Origin: JASFEQ01 sp050122535
Lineage (GTDB): Bacteria; Desulfobacterota; DSM-4660; Desulfatiglandales; HGW-15
Length of the DNA stretch: 19,591 bases
Assembly (NCBI GenBank): GCA_050122535.1
Contig: JASFIT010000031.1
Span: 1-19,591, forward strand
Reading direction: 5' to 3'
Shown here: one piece after another, positions 1 through 7,729 of the stretch
How positions within the stretch are numbered: the stretch's first letter is position 1
Layout of the letters: each line of letters starts with the position of its first letter
Program-made: the position numbers and the translations under genes
Notes under the pieces: model-generated
Told to the model about the DNA's origin: nothing
What the model saw: only the letters and a program-made list of their open reading frames with translations
The model's database searches: none

Positions 1-387
1 CTCCTGGTGGGACTTGCAGGGGCCACCTTTTCCTTGTGCACCAAGCCGTGGTGGGGCCATCCCCAGGGGGCCGAGGGCACGGGGTGGATTGCCCTGGCCA
101 TTGTCATTTTTGGAGGATGGCATCCGGTAAGGGTCGCTTTCGGGGCCTACCTGTTCTCCTTTCTACAAGTGATGGGTATCCAATTCCAGGGACTGTGGCC
201 CTCTGTACCGGCACAGGTCTTTCAGGTGGCCCCATTCCCCCTGATGATTTTCACCCTGGTCCTCATGTATGCAGCCCAGCAGGGGTCCGGGGAGCCCGTC
301 GGCCGGCGTTCCTGGCTGCGCAGCATCGCTGCCAAGTTGAGTGGTTCATCACCAGCATCCCTCGGCAGATCCTTTCGCCCGGAGTAA
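1..387 (+). CDS. ABC transporter permease, simple sugar/nucleoside type (3' part)
   Basis: This is the C-terminal part of an inner-membrane permease of the BPD_transp_2 family, the class that takes up ribose-type sugars or nucleosides with a BmpA-like binding protein. The reading frame is open from base 1, so the N-terminus lies outside the window. Seen in the sequence: a GLAGATFSL segment, then the family-typical GTGWIALAIVIFGGWHP stretch (about residues 28-44 of the visible part), a hydrophobic helix around AYLFSFLQVMG, and a last helix FPLMIFTLVLMYAAQ, followed by a basic cytoplasmic tail. The IALAxVIFGGWxP motif is the main reason for the call. Substrate cannot be told from this fragment. 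The next gene follows after 41 bases with its own strong ribosome-binding site, so it is probably cotranscribed. Confidence 0.82.
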   Translation, partial: LLVGLAGATFSLCTKPWWGHPQGAEGTGWIALAIVIFGGWHPVRVAFGAYLFSFLQVMGIQFQGLWPSVPAQVFQVAPFPLMIFTLVLMYAAQQGSGEPVGRRSWLRSIAAKLSGSSPASLGRSFRPE

Positions 388-428
388 TCCAAAGCGCTTT
401 GGAAATGAACTATGCTAAGGAGTGGAAA

Positions 429-1421
429 ATGGCCCATGGTCTGACGAAAAAGTCACTTCTGCTTCTCCTTGCGTTCGGCCTCTCTGTCCAGGCACATTCA
501 AGTTGCAGTTCCATCAACAGGGGCAAGGGCGCTTCTCATGACCATGGAGACAGCACCCGATCCATGACCTACGATGGGAGAACGCGAACTTATCAGGTTC
601 ATATCCCGCCATTGCATGCTACGCGTATGCATCTCCCTCTGGTCATTGTCCTTCACGGGGGTGGAGGAACGGGACGGAAGATGAAGCACTATCTGACCCG
701 TGGAGGGTTCAATGCGCTGGCAGATGAGGAAGGGTTTGCGGTTGTCTACCCGGACGGCGTGGAGAGACACTGGAATGACGGAAGAGAACTGGACAGATAT
801 CGCGCTCACAGAGAGGATGTGGATGATGTGGGTTTCATCTCCCAATTGATCGACCATCATGTGGCAACCCTCCGGATCGATCCGCGGCGTATCTATGTGA
901 CAGGGATCTCTAACGGGGGTTTGATGTCTTACCGGCTGGCCTGCCAATTGACTCAAAAAATCACAGCAATTGCCGCAGTCACCGCATCGCTATCAGAGAA
1001 ACTGAGGGCCACTTGTAAGCCTTCAGCAAACATATCCGTACTGATTATGAATGGGACTGAGGATCCTTTGGTGCCATGGGACGGTGGGGATATACATATC
1101 TGGTGGCGGACTTTTGGAAGGGTGCTGTCCACACGGGACACGTTAAGGTTCTGGGTTGAAAGGAACAGATGTTCTCCTTCCACTGCTCTTGTTGAAGCTT
1201 GGGATGAAAACGAGGAGGATGGGACCAGGGTGCGAAGAGAGGTGTACGGAGAATGCAAAGATGACGTGGAGGTTGTGCTGTACACCATTGAGGGAGGCGG
1301 ACATACCTGGCCAGGAGGCTATCAATACTTACCAGAGTGGATAATTGGCAAAACCAGTTTGGAGCTAAATGCCAACGAAACGATCTGGCGGTTCTTTAAA
1401 GCGAAGAGCAGGATGCAATGA
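429..1421 (+). CDS. Secreted PHB-depolymerase/feruloyl-esterase-like hydrolase
   Basis: A 330-residue alpha/beta hydrolase of the esterase PHB depolymerase (LpqC, CE1-like) family, which cleaves short polyesters or aryl esters outside the cytoplasm. Start 429 is chosen because AAGGAG at 417-422 sits six bases before it and a signal peptide follows immediately (basic KK, then LLLLLAFGLSVQA, likely cut near VQA-HS). Upstream in-frame ATGs at 36 and 405 lack this. The nucleophile elbow is GISNGG with Ser161; the other likely triad members are Asp212 (NGTEDPLVPW) and His292 (GGGHTWPGG). VLHGGGGTG near residue 75 is the oxyanion-hole strand. The stop overlaps the next start (ATGA), implying translational coupling with the oxidoreductase. 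Substrate is unknown; a true PHB-degrading role is not implied by the family name. Confidence 0.88.
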   Translation: MAHGLTKKSLLLLLAFGLSVQAHSSCSSINRGKGASHDHGDSTRSMTYDGRTRTYQVHIPPLHATRMHLPLVIVLHGGGGTGRKMKHYLTRGGFNALADEEGFAVVYPDGVERHWNDGRELDRYRAHREDVDDVGFISQLIDHHVATLRIDPRRIYVTGISNGGLMSYRLACQLTQKITAIAAVTASLSEKLRATCKPSANISVLIMNGTEDPLVPWDGGDIHIWWRTFGRVLSTRDTLRFWVERNRCSPSTALVEAWDENEEDGTRVRREVYGECKDDVEVVLYTIEGGGHTWPGGYQYLPEWIIGKTSLELNANETIWRFFKAKSRMQ

Positions 1422-2551
1422 TGGATGAAAAATCACGTTTTGATGCGATCATTATAGGGTGTGGCATTGCCGGTGCTTCACTCGCTTACTTTCTTGCCGA
1501 GCGGGGCATGACAGACATCCTGATCCTGGAACGGGAGGAACAGCCGGGTTATCATTCCACCGGGCGATCGGCTGCCGTATTGGTGGAGTTTGATCTTGTT
1601 CCCTCAGTCCAGCAGTTGAAGATACTGGGCGCCCAATTTCTCCAAAACCCGCCAGGAGGGTTTTCAGAGAACCCTTTACTTCGGCCATCAGGAATCCTGG
1701 TTATGGTAAAGGGACCCCTGTGGGAATTGGCCCAGCAGATGGTGCCGGGTTTAAGGCAAGATGGGGTCGTGTTGGATCTGCTATCACAGGAAGAGGCGTT
1801 ATCCATTGTACCGGTCGTATCTCCCGTCAACTTCGACGCGGCGCTGCTTTTTCCCGAAGACGGACATATAGATGTAAATGAGCTCTTGTGGAGCTATCTG
1901 CGAAATGCGAGACGCCAGGGTGTGGAACTTCGCTCCGGAGAGGAGGTAAAGGGATTGAAGGTAAGGCGGGGTAGGTGTGAAGGCGTTATTACCAGCGCTG
2001 GGGCGTATCGCGCTGCCTGGGTCATCGACGCGGCTGGCGCATGGGCCGGGAAGATCAGGGCGTGGGCCGGTCCCTCCCCTGTTCAGCTCACACCCTATCG
2101 CCGCACGATCATCACCTTTGCCGCTCCGAAAGGGCTGGAGGTGAAAACATGGCCCCTTGCTGCTGACCTGAGCCATGAGCTTTATTTCTCTCCTGAATCA
2201 GGAGGACTGCTGGCCAGTCCGATGGATGAGGAGCCGATGGAGCCTTGCGACGCCCGTCCAGATGATCTGGTGGTTGCAGAGACAATCGAACGCCTGAAGC
2301 AACTCACGCCCCGGCTGGTGCCCAAGTCCATCATCCGCAAATGGGCTGGGTTAAGGACATTTGCGCCGGATCAGGCCATGGTCATTGGTGAGGATCCAGC
2401 ACTAAAGGGGTTTTTCTGGCTGTCGGGCCAGGGCGGGGCCGGTATAGAGACAAGCGCCGCAGTGGGTCAAATCGCATCTGATCTCATATTAGAGGGCCGG
2501 ACGGCGCTCGTGGATGTGAAACCCATCTCTCCAGGAAGATTCAGTGATTGA
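1418..2551 (+). CDS. FAD-dependent amino-acid oxidoreductase, DauA-like
   Basis: A 377-residue flavoprotein of the DAO family that oxidises an amine or D-amino acid. The FAD-binding dinucleotide fold is at the N-terminus (IIIGCGIAGASLAYFLAERG, residues 11-30), followed by EREEQPGYHSTGRSAA. The C-terminal FAD motif is SGQGGAGIETSAAVG near residues 336-350. From memory it resembles Pseudomonas D-arginine dehydrogenase DauA along its whole length. The active-site equivalents His46, Arg228, Tyr256 and Arg313 appear kept. Positions I recall as fixing the cationic substrate are changed (Ile93 where DauA has Glu, Ala341 where it has Tyr), so arginine is an unlikely substrate. It overlaps the esterase by four bases; AGGA at 1410-1413 would also serve the second ATG at 1421. 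Substrate unknown. Confidence 0.87.
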   Translation: MMDEKSRFDAIIIGCGIAGASLAYFLAERGMTDILILEREEQPGYHSTGRSAAVLVEFDLVPSVQQLKILGAQFLQNPPGGFSENPLLRPSGILVMVKGPLWELAQQMVPGLRQDGVVLDLLSQEEALSIVPVVSPVNFDAALLFPEDGHIDVNELLWSYLRNARRQGVELRSGEEVKGLKVRRGRCEGVITSAGAYRAAWVIDAAGAWAGKIRAWAGPSPVQLTPYRRTIITFAAPKGLEVKTWPLAADLSHELYFSPESGGLLASPMDEEPMEPCDARPDDLVVAETIERLKQLTPRLVPKSIIRKWAGLRTFAPDQAMVIGEDPALKGFFWLSGQGGAGIETSAAVGQIASDLILEGRTALVDVKPISPGRFSD

Positions 2552-2594
2552 GTCATTTCTGAAATCCTTCTAAGGAACGCCTTATCTGCATTCT

Positions 2595-2619
2595 GAGCCC
2601 ATGCGCCTTTTCTCCCTCT
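2595..2619. repeat. Short intergenic repeat, copy A
   Basis: A 25-base stretch beginning GAGCCCATGCGCC matches 6559-6583 at 21 of 25 positions. Both copies lie just downstream of a gene and are followed by a G/C-rich stretch able to fold (here GGGGC-gtag-GCCCC). It may be a fragment of a dispersed element. No coding potential is seen here. Confidence 0.35.
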
Positions 2620-2740
2620 GGGGCGTAGGCCCCACGGGTCGGAGGCAAGGAGATATCCCAAAAATCCCTTTTCGAAAAGGCTCATGGCCTCAATTTGAAC
2701 GTTAGAGACGTGGTGGGGTGATCTTAAGCTCGCGTTTTTC

Positions 2741-2768
2741 TTGACTTTCAGGTGACATTGAATATTAT
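2741..2768 (+). promoter_or_regulatory. Sigma-70 promoter for the M48-like lipoprotein gene
   Basis: TTGACT at 2741-2746 and TATTAT at 2763-2768 are separated by 16 bases. The predicted transcript would start near 2775, about 60 bases before the start codon. Its spacer shares AGGTGA with the promoter at 8087. Confidence 0.65.
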
Positions 2769-2836
2769 GTAAACCTATCGCAACCCTTGATTCAGCCCAC
2801 TTGTGCTCATTACGGAAAGGCCCGGAGAAACGTGTA

Positions 2837-3838
2837 ATGCCCCCTTGTACTGACAATCACAAAGAATATGGCCCAAGACACGGCATCCTGATTGCGATCC
2901 TCTTTCTCCTCTTTGCCAATGCCTGCACAGTCAAACACGCCAATCTGACACCTGGCCTGATTCCCAAAGGAAAGATGATCACACTCCAGGATGAGCAGTA
3001 TGGCCAGTTGTTGTTCAAAGACTTGAAGAAGAAAAACGAACTTTGCACCGAAGACCGCCGATATCATCAACTGGTGACGGTCTGCAACCACCTCACCCGG
3101 GTTGCAGAGGTGGACCACAACCCATGGAAGCTCCATCTCTTCCGCAATCCAGACGTGATCGATGTGCGCGCGGTGCATGGCAACTATATTTTCGTTTGGT
3201 CGGGCTTACTGGATGTTGCCGAAAACGAGGACGAAATCGCGGCAGTGCTCTCCTATGAAATTGCGCACGCTCTGACGCGTCATACGGACCCCGTGAAGTT
3301 TACTATCTGGTCACAGGTCTTTTTTGAGACCGCATCCCTTGCCACCAGCATGGCCGTTTTATACGCCAGCCAAGGAACCGTGGCCATCACCGGATCGGGT
3401 TGGATGAAATGGCTCTACATGAAGGCGGCAGACCTCATGCCCCTTGAACGCGAATATAGCAAGGAAGAGGAACGGGAGGCAGCTGAGGTGGCCTATATGA
3501 TTCTAGCCCGGTCCCAATACTCTCCTGAGGCTATGGTTACATTCTGGAAACGCGTTCAAGAGAATGAAGACCTGCAGGGCAAGCTCAAACGGCTCAACCG
3601 TGACCTTCCCCCGGAGGAAAGGGCGGCCCTCCTGGAAGAACTTCTGCCAAGATACTCGGCACAGAGAGGGCAGAAGCATAAAAAACAGGAAACAGAGCCG
3701 ATCGAGGCAGAACCGCAAAGGACCGCAGAGTGGGAGGCATTCTCACCCTATCAAAATGGAACGGGCCAGATACTCCTGACGAACGGGTCGCATGATTTGG
3801 CCGAAGAATTCGCCAGGGAAGAATTAGCTATACCCTGA
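2837..3838 (+). CDS. M48-family metalloprotease homologue, lipoprotein, zinc site degenerate
   Basis: A 333-residue protein related to periplasmic M48 proteases (LoiP/YcaL/BepA type), which normally degrade misfolded outer-membrane proteins. Start 2837 is preferred over an upstream GTG because GGAGA at 2824-2828 is spaced eight bases away. The leader is hydrophobic (ILIAILFLLFANA) and ends at Cys30, a plausible though non-ideal lipobox. The catalytic helix should read HEIAH, but here it is YEIAH (Tyr140, Glu141, His144), so the first zinc ligand is missing. The downstream EREAD motif reads EREAA (Glu214 kept, Asp changed to Ala216). The flanking YIFVWSGLL and DEIAAVL segments remain family-like. 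It is probably a non-catalytic relative acting as chaperone or adaptor, though this is inference. The C-terminal third is charged and low in complexity. Confidence 0.8.
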   Translation: MPPCTDNHKEYGPRHGILIAILFLLFANACTVKHANLTPGLIPKGKMITLQDEQYGQLLFKDLKKKNELCTEDRRYHQLVTVCNHLTRVAEVDHNPWKLHLFRNPDVIDVRAVHGNYIFVWSGLLDVAENEDEIAAVLSYEIAHALTRHTDPVKFTIWSQVFFETASLATSMAVLYASQGTVAITGSGWMKWLYMKAADLMPLEREYSKEEEREAAEVAYMILARSQYSPEAMVTFWKRVQENEDLQGKLKRLNRDLPPEERAALLEELLPRYSAQRGQKHKKQETEPIEAEPQRTAEWEAFSPYQNGTGQILLTNGSHDLAEEFAREELAIP

Positions 3839-3870
3839 CAGCGCTTATGTCCAGAAGTCCCTTGAAATAC

Positions 3871-3899
3871 TTGACTTTTTCCTGGTTCTCTCCTATCAT
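3871..3899 (+). promoter_or_regulatory. Sigma-70 promoter for the zinc-ribbon membrane protein
   Basis: TTGACT at 3871-3876 and TATCAT at 3894-3899 have the ideal 17-base spacer. The start codon follows at 4012, leaving a leader of about 105 bases. Confidence 0.55.
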
Positions 3900-4011
3900 T
3901 ATCCACAATCTCTTCTTCATCTTATCCTCACGGGAATGCCCTACAAGATGCACCCACCTTCCAAGATGCTTGCACGGAGCGGAAAATATAAAGGGAAAGG
4001 GATAAGGAATT

Positions 4012-4290
4012 GTGACGATACAATGTTCAGCGTGTGGCCATGAGGTGCCGGCGGGAAAAGACAGATGCCTGTATTGCGGGACACAGCAGGAAGGGATTGT
4101 TAAGGCTGAGGCGGGTGCGGAGGCAGACGTGAATACTGAAGATGCGACCAGTGCATCAATAGAAAATGTCCCGTGGCAATTCGCCCTGGAGAAAACAAAG
4201 CGCAGAAAACCCATGGGTATAATCACCCAGATCATTATCTTCTTTGCTGCCTTTGCTCTTGTGGGGTTTTTGGTTTTGCTGCTGAGTTAG
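4012..4290 (+). CDS. Small zinc-ribbon protein with C-terminal membrane anchor
   Basis: A 92-residue protein with an N-terminal zinc ribbon (Cys5-x2-Cys8 and Cys19-x2-Cys22, in CSACGHEVPAGKDRCLYCG), an acidic alanine-rich linker, a basic KRRKP patch and one C-terminal transmembrane helix (IITQIIIFFAAFALVGFLVLLL). The topology suggests a tail-anchored protein with the zinc ribbon in the cytoplasm. The start is a GTG; purine-rich AAGGGAT and AAGGA stretches lie just upstream at 3996-4008. Function is unknown. The zinc-ribbon plus membrane pattern recurs in the protein at 9152. Confidence 0.75.
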   Translation: MTIQCSACGHEVPAGKDRCLYCGTQQEGIVKAEAGAEADVNTEDATSASIENVPWQFALEKTKRRKPMGIITQIIIFFAAFALVGFLVLLLS

Positions 4291-4386
4291 CAAAAGCCAC
4301 ACAACGATGCCTCAGAACATCATGAGTTCCAATGATTGCTATGAATGGCCTAAAGAACCCACCACATACAAAACTTACCAGACAAG

Positions 4387-5241
4387 ATGAAGACCCTTAA
4401 GCTCACTAGGCGTGCATGGATTCGCAGCATCCTCTATTCTAGTGTGGCCGTCATCGGAGGTGCCGGATACATCTCTTCCAGAAGGCTTGAAATCGTCCGC
4501 CAGGACGTGCCTTTGTCCGGCCTCTCGAGGAGATTGAATGGATTAAGAATCGGGGTCATGTCAGATTTCCATGCGGGTGCTTTTGTCCATAAGAAGGATA
4601 TCTGGGAATCGGTTCGCACGATGAACCATGAAAGGCCTCATCTGGTGGCCCTCCTGGGCGATTTTGTGGACGGTGGCTACAATCACAGCCCCAAGAAGGT
4701 CAAGAAAGCATCTTATGTGTTTGATGCCTTGAAAGGTTTAAAGGCCCCTCTTGGCATATTTGCCGTGCTCGGTAATCATGATCACTGGACAGATGCCCGT
4801 CTCGTTAGAAAGGAACTGTCAAGGATCGGGGTTGTTGTACTCGATGACAGGCATGTGGGCTTGGGCCATGGCCTGGCAGTGGCCGGCGTTGACGATTTCT
4901 GGGAAGGGCCGGCACGTCCTCTCAAGGCCCTGGGCGGCTTGAATAGCAGTGCCTCTGTTATTCTGCTATCTCACAACCCGGATGTTAATATACAACTGGG
5001 AGGTGAGAAAAGAGTCAGGCTCGTCCTATCGGGACATACCCACGGTGGCCAAATTCGAATACCGCTCATCAATAGAGCCCCATGGGTCCCTTGCTCAAAG
5101 AAATATAGGGGAACAAGCGGCCTCATTCGTGAAACGGTACACCGCTCGACGTTCATAACAAAAGGAGTGGGAACTTTCTTTCTTCCCGTCCGCTTAGCAT
5201 GCCCACCGGACATAGGCATACTGCGATTGCGAAAACCATAA
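4387..5241 (+). CDS. YkuE-like metallophosphoesterase with twin-arginine leader
   Basis: A 284-residue calcineurin-like phosphoesterase. All metal-binding motifs are present: SDFH (Asp60, His62), LLGD (Asp92), GNHDH (Asn130, His131), LSHNP (His196) and GHTHGG (His217, His219). The N-terminus LTRRAWIRSILYSSVAVIGGAGY carries a twin arginine before a hydrophobic helix, as in Bacillus subtilis YkuE, which is Tat-exported; so the enzyme probably acts on the outer face of the inner membrane. Members of this group act on phospholipids or UDP-diacylglucosamine; the substrate here is not determined. The ribosome-binding site upstream of 4387 is weak. Expression is probably shared with the upstream zinc-ribbon gene, 96 bases away. 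Confidence 0.88.
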   Translation: MKTLKLTRRAWIRSILYSSVAVIGGAGYISSRRLEIVRQDVPLSGLSRRLNGLRIGVMSDFHAGAFVHKKDIWESVRTMNHERPHLVALLGDFVDGGYNHSPKKVKKASYVFDALKGLKAPLGIFAVLGNHDHWTDARLVRKELSRIGVVVLDDRHVGLGHGLAVAGVDDFWEGPARPLKALGGLNSSASVILLSHNPDVNIQLGGEKRVRLVLSGHTHGGQIRIPLINRAPWVPCSKKYRGTSGLIRETVHRSTFITKGVGTFFLPVRLACPPDIGILRLRKP

Positions 5242-5271
5242 GGGCCTCACCTAACAGATGCGCCAATTTTC

Positions 5272-5299
5272 TTGACATGCATGTGGTTTTGCATATTAT
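5272..5299 (+). promoter_or_regulatory. Sigma-70 promoter with inverted repeat in the spacer
   Basis: TTGACA at 5272-5277 and TATTAT at 5294-5299 with 16 bases between. Short arms ATGCA (5277-5281) and TGCAT (5290-5294) form an inverted repeat between the two boxes, a possible operator. The methyltransferase start lies 117 bases downstream. Confidence 0.65.
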
Positions 5300-5416
5300 G
5301 CCCATCAGTAAATCCTCTCTTTCTTACCCCGCGGACGTCTAACGAGGCGAACGGTATCTCTTAAATACGCCTCCTTTGACAGACTGTGTGGTAATGGCAG
5401 TGTAAGGTGTAAACTG

Positions 5417-6037
5417 ATGGCTCGGCATGCAAAGACAGAGATTCGTGCATTCGGGATACGCGTGCTCCTTTCGCGCCACCCTGAAGTACGAAAGTTGAAG
5501 CGCGATAATATACCCTCACATCACGGCAACAAATTCTGGACATCGAGTTGGTTGTTGATGGATTACTTGAGGCGTCGTGGGCTGCCAAAAAAAGCGCGCG
5601 TCATGGATGTGGGATGTGGCTGGGGATTGACAGGCATTTATTGTGCGAAAAACCATGGGGCAAAGGTTACCGGCGTTGATATCGATTCCGAAGTATTCCC
5701 ATTCTTGAACCTTCACGCAGAGATTAACGATGTGCGAATTACCACCATGAGGAGGTCCTTCCAGGGATTAACTGGAAATCATTTGGGAAATGTAGACATT
5801 CTGCTTGGGGCCGATATCTGCTTTTGGGATTCCATGATCGATCCCCTCAAAAAGCTTATTCGCCGGGCCCTGCGCTCAGGTGTGGAGACGGTACTTATCG
5901 CAGATCCCGGAAGAACCACGTTCGATAAGCTTGGAGCGTATTTCTGCGGCGAAACGAAAGGGGAGATTTTAGACTGGGAGGTGCGCCGACCAAGGCGTAT
6001 TGGGGGACAGATTCTCAGGGTAACAAACGGTGGATAA
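5417..6037 (+). CDS. Class I SAM-dependent methyltransferase, METTL/Methyltransf_16-like
   Basis: A 206-residue Rossmann-fold methyltransferase. The SAM-binding motif I is VMDVGCGWGLTG (residues 62-73), with motif II acidic residue in GVDID. The preceding HHGNKFWTSSWLLMDYL segment resembles lysine methyltransferases of the METTL family, including the bacterial ETF-beta type, so the target may be a protein lysine, but this is inference. Motif IV region reads DILLGADICFWDSM. AAGGTG at 5404-5409 is seven bases before the ATG, supporting the start. It stands alone behind its own promoter; CCCAAA/TTTGGG arms at about 6039-6062 could fold after the stop but have no T tract. Confidence 0.82.
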   Translation: MARHAKTEIRAFGIRVLLSRHPEVRKLKRDNIPSHHGNKFWTSSWLLMDYLRRRGLPKKARVMDVGCGWGLTGIYCAKNHGAKVTGVDIDSEVFPFLNLHAEINDVRITTMRRSFQGLTGNHLGNVDILLGADICFWDSMIDPLKKLIRRALRSGVETVLIADPGRTTFDKLGAYFCGETKGEILDWEVRRPRRIGGQILRVTNGG

Positions 6038-6132
6038 GGCCCAAACTCACCGTCTAATTTGGGATTGAGGACTGACATCAGGGGATTTATAGAGTATTCC
6101 TGATCAATACGGGAGCGGAGAGGAAGTAAGGA

Positions 6133-6465
6133 ATGGAGGATGAACGAAGAAGGGCCCCGAGGACAACGTTTCGTCTAGAAGTGGAGGTGTGGGGTCACCA
6201 AGGGCCCCATAAAATTACCGACCTGAGCACCAGCGGTGTATTTATACACACGGAAAGGCCTTCTCAATACAAACCGGGCGATGAGGTTGATCTTGTATTG
6301 AAGTTCCCTACCGAGGGGGAGGCAATGCTTATAAAGGCCCAGGTTAGCCGTACGACCAAAGAGGGCATTGGTGTGAAGTTCATTAACCTGACGCCCTACT
6401 ATGCTGAGATCATAGAGAAATGTTACGACGCTCAAAATGGTGGCAACCTGGAGGATGATTCCTGA
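6133..6465 (+). CDS. PilZ domain protein (c-di-GMP binding)
   Basis: A 110-residue single PilZ domain, expected to bind cyclic di-GMP and relay it to motility, exopolysaccharide or envelope targets. Both signature motifs are intact: RxxxR (Arg6-Arg10, in ERRRAPR) and D/NxSxxG (Asp30, Ser32, Gly35, in DLSTSGVFI). The rest follows the PilZ barrel pattern, with PGDEVDLVLKFP and a final GIGVKFINLTP strand. Purine-rich AGAGGAAG lies about ten bases before the ATG, with AAGGA directly adjacent. The neighbours give no hint of its output partner. Target unknown. Confidence 0.9.
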   Translation: MEDERRRAPRTTFRLEVEVWGHQGPHKITDLSTSGVFIHTERPSQYKPGDEVDLVLKFPTEGEAMLIKAQVSRTTKEGIGVKFINLTPYYAEIIEKCYDAQNGGNLEDDS

Positions 6466-6474
6466 GTTGAATAG

Positions 6475-6512
6475 AGGCTGTCGGAAAACGCCCATCTGCC
6501 GTTCGACAGTCT
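6475..6512. other. Inverted repeat downstream of the PilZ gene
   Basis: Arms AGGCTGTCG (6475-6483) and CGACAGTCT (6504-6512) pair over nine positions with one G-T pair around a 20-base loop. No T tract follows on either side, so it may act as an mRNA-stabilising hairpin rather than an intrinsic terminator. Confidence 0.4.
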
Positions 6513-6558
6513 CACATCTAATATGCACTCTGTTAAAGAAACGGCCTTCTTGCCAGAT

Positions 6559-6583
6559 GAGTCCACGCCCCTTTTCTCCCCCT
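6559..6583. repeat. Short intergenic repeat, copy B
   Basis: A 25-base stretch beginning GAGTCCACGCCCC, matching 2595-2619 at 21 of 25 positions. It lies between the PilZ gene and the convergent DUF2059-like gene, followed by a G/C-rich foldable stretch. Confidence 0.35.
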
Positions 6584-6624
6584 ATCCGGGCTGAGGGCCC
6601 TATCGGCCGGGGCCAAGGCGGTAT

Positions 6625-7683
6625 CTACTGTGTGAGAGGGAGAGGGCGGTTTTCCAGGATTTTCGCAACGGACTTCCCGTTATCTTCTGCAGCGTCTGTT
6701 AGGGCTGCCATAAGCGCTTCAAAAGCCATTTTATGATAGGTCGTTCCAGTCTCTGACTCTGAAAAAGAGACGTAGCGCTCAAGCTCCTTGTCTGTCAGGT
6801 TCTGATAGATATAAAGAAGGCCTATTTCGGTTGACTTCCTTGCATTCTCCTCTAACTGGGGCCGTCTGAGATCTATCTGTCTCCTCATCTCTTCCACACC
6901 CATTTTCTCCTCTTTCCCCATCGCGTCTGCCATTGGGGTTGCGGTCTGCACAAGAATCGTCAATGCAACTTCCACATTCTTATCGGATGCGGCAGTGGCC
7001 GCGTCGAGTCGCCGGATCAACTCGCGTCTCTTTTGCGGTGGGGGATTGCCCTGGAGCTGTTTGCCAAAGGCCTGCAATTCCTGAAGTGTTTTCGGACTGA
7101 ATTGGATGCTTTCAAGGGCAGTTATTTTTTGTCCTAAAGGGGATAGAAGCCAACCCAAAACCTCCTGCGCCAGTTCAGGATCAAAGCTGCTTTCCATAAC
7201 CTCGACAACTCTTTTTCGCATTTTCGTCGCCTCGAAAGCGTCGCGCCCGGCGCGTTGCAGTGCATTGAAGAGCTCGGGTGGTAGTTTTGCCTGATGCTGG
7301 GCGAGTCCAGAGAGATACAGCCGAACAATCTGATTGACGAGGGCATCCATGCCGGATTTCTCATAGAGTTCCAGGGCAGAGACACTCTTGATCTCTGACG
7401 GGGCGGCAGTCTTTGGAGGCGTCCCGAAGGACCTCTCCATGTCAATCTCTTTGGGGTCATACCCAACGGCGAACTTCTTCCCGTGAACCACAACGAAGAT
7501 GGTACGGCCATCCCTCCACACGTAATCACAAAGCAATTTCCGCCCCCATTTAAGATACACGACACGGGGTTTCTTAATAGGTGCGGTGGGGAGGTTGTTT
7601 ACGGTCTCTTGGGCACCATGGACGGTAGTTTGCAACGATATGATAAGAGAGATAAGGATTGAAAGGAGGATCGGATTTTTCAT
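6625..7683 (-). CDS. Secreted DUF2059-like protein of unknown function
   Basis: A 352-residue exported protein. The start at 7683 is chosen because a clean signal peptide begins there (MKNPILLSILISLIISLQTTVHGA); the longer frame to 7758 runs into the repeat element and gives an unlikely leader. After a short beta-rich segment (VVYLKWGRKLLCDYVWRDGRTIFVVVHGKK, here residues 40-70), the remainder is helical. Two segments resemble the DUF2059 pattern: LGWLLSPLGQKITALES near the middle and LTDKELERYVSFSESETG near the C-terminus. These occur in periplasmic proteins of unknown role. The ribosome-binding site is weak. It is convergent with the PilZ gene. DUF2059 assignment is by eye and tentative. 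Confidence 0.75.
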   Translation of the reverse strand: MKNPILLSILISLIISLQTTVHGAQETVNNLPTAPIKKPRVVYLKWGRKLLCDYVWRDGRTIFVVVHGKKFAVGYDPKEIDMERSFGTPPKTAAPSEIKSVSALELYEKSGMDALVNQIVRLYLSGLAQHQAKLPPELFNALQRAGRDAFEATKMRKRVVEVMESSFDPELAQEVLGWLLSPLGQKITALESIQFSPKTLQELQAFGKQLQGNPPPQKRRELIRRLDAATAASDKNVEVALTILVQTATPMADAMGKEEKMGVEEMRRQIDLRRPQLEENARKSTEIGLLYIYQNLTDKELERYVSFSESETGTTYHKMAFEALMAALTDAAEDNGKSVAKILENRPLPLTQ

Positions 7684-7729
7684 ACCAATTATCTTAGATC
7701 CTTTGCTTTGAAACAGCCCCCACGTCTCT

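Noticed and set aside
36..428. Extension of the esterase to a start at 36
   Set aside because: It overlaps the permease gene in another frame and would put the signal peptide more than 130 residues into the protein.
2467..2856. 129-codon minus-strand frame across the gap at 2552-2836
   Set aside because: It overlaps both neighbouring genes and the promoter at 2741, with no domain pattern.
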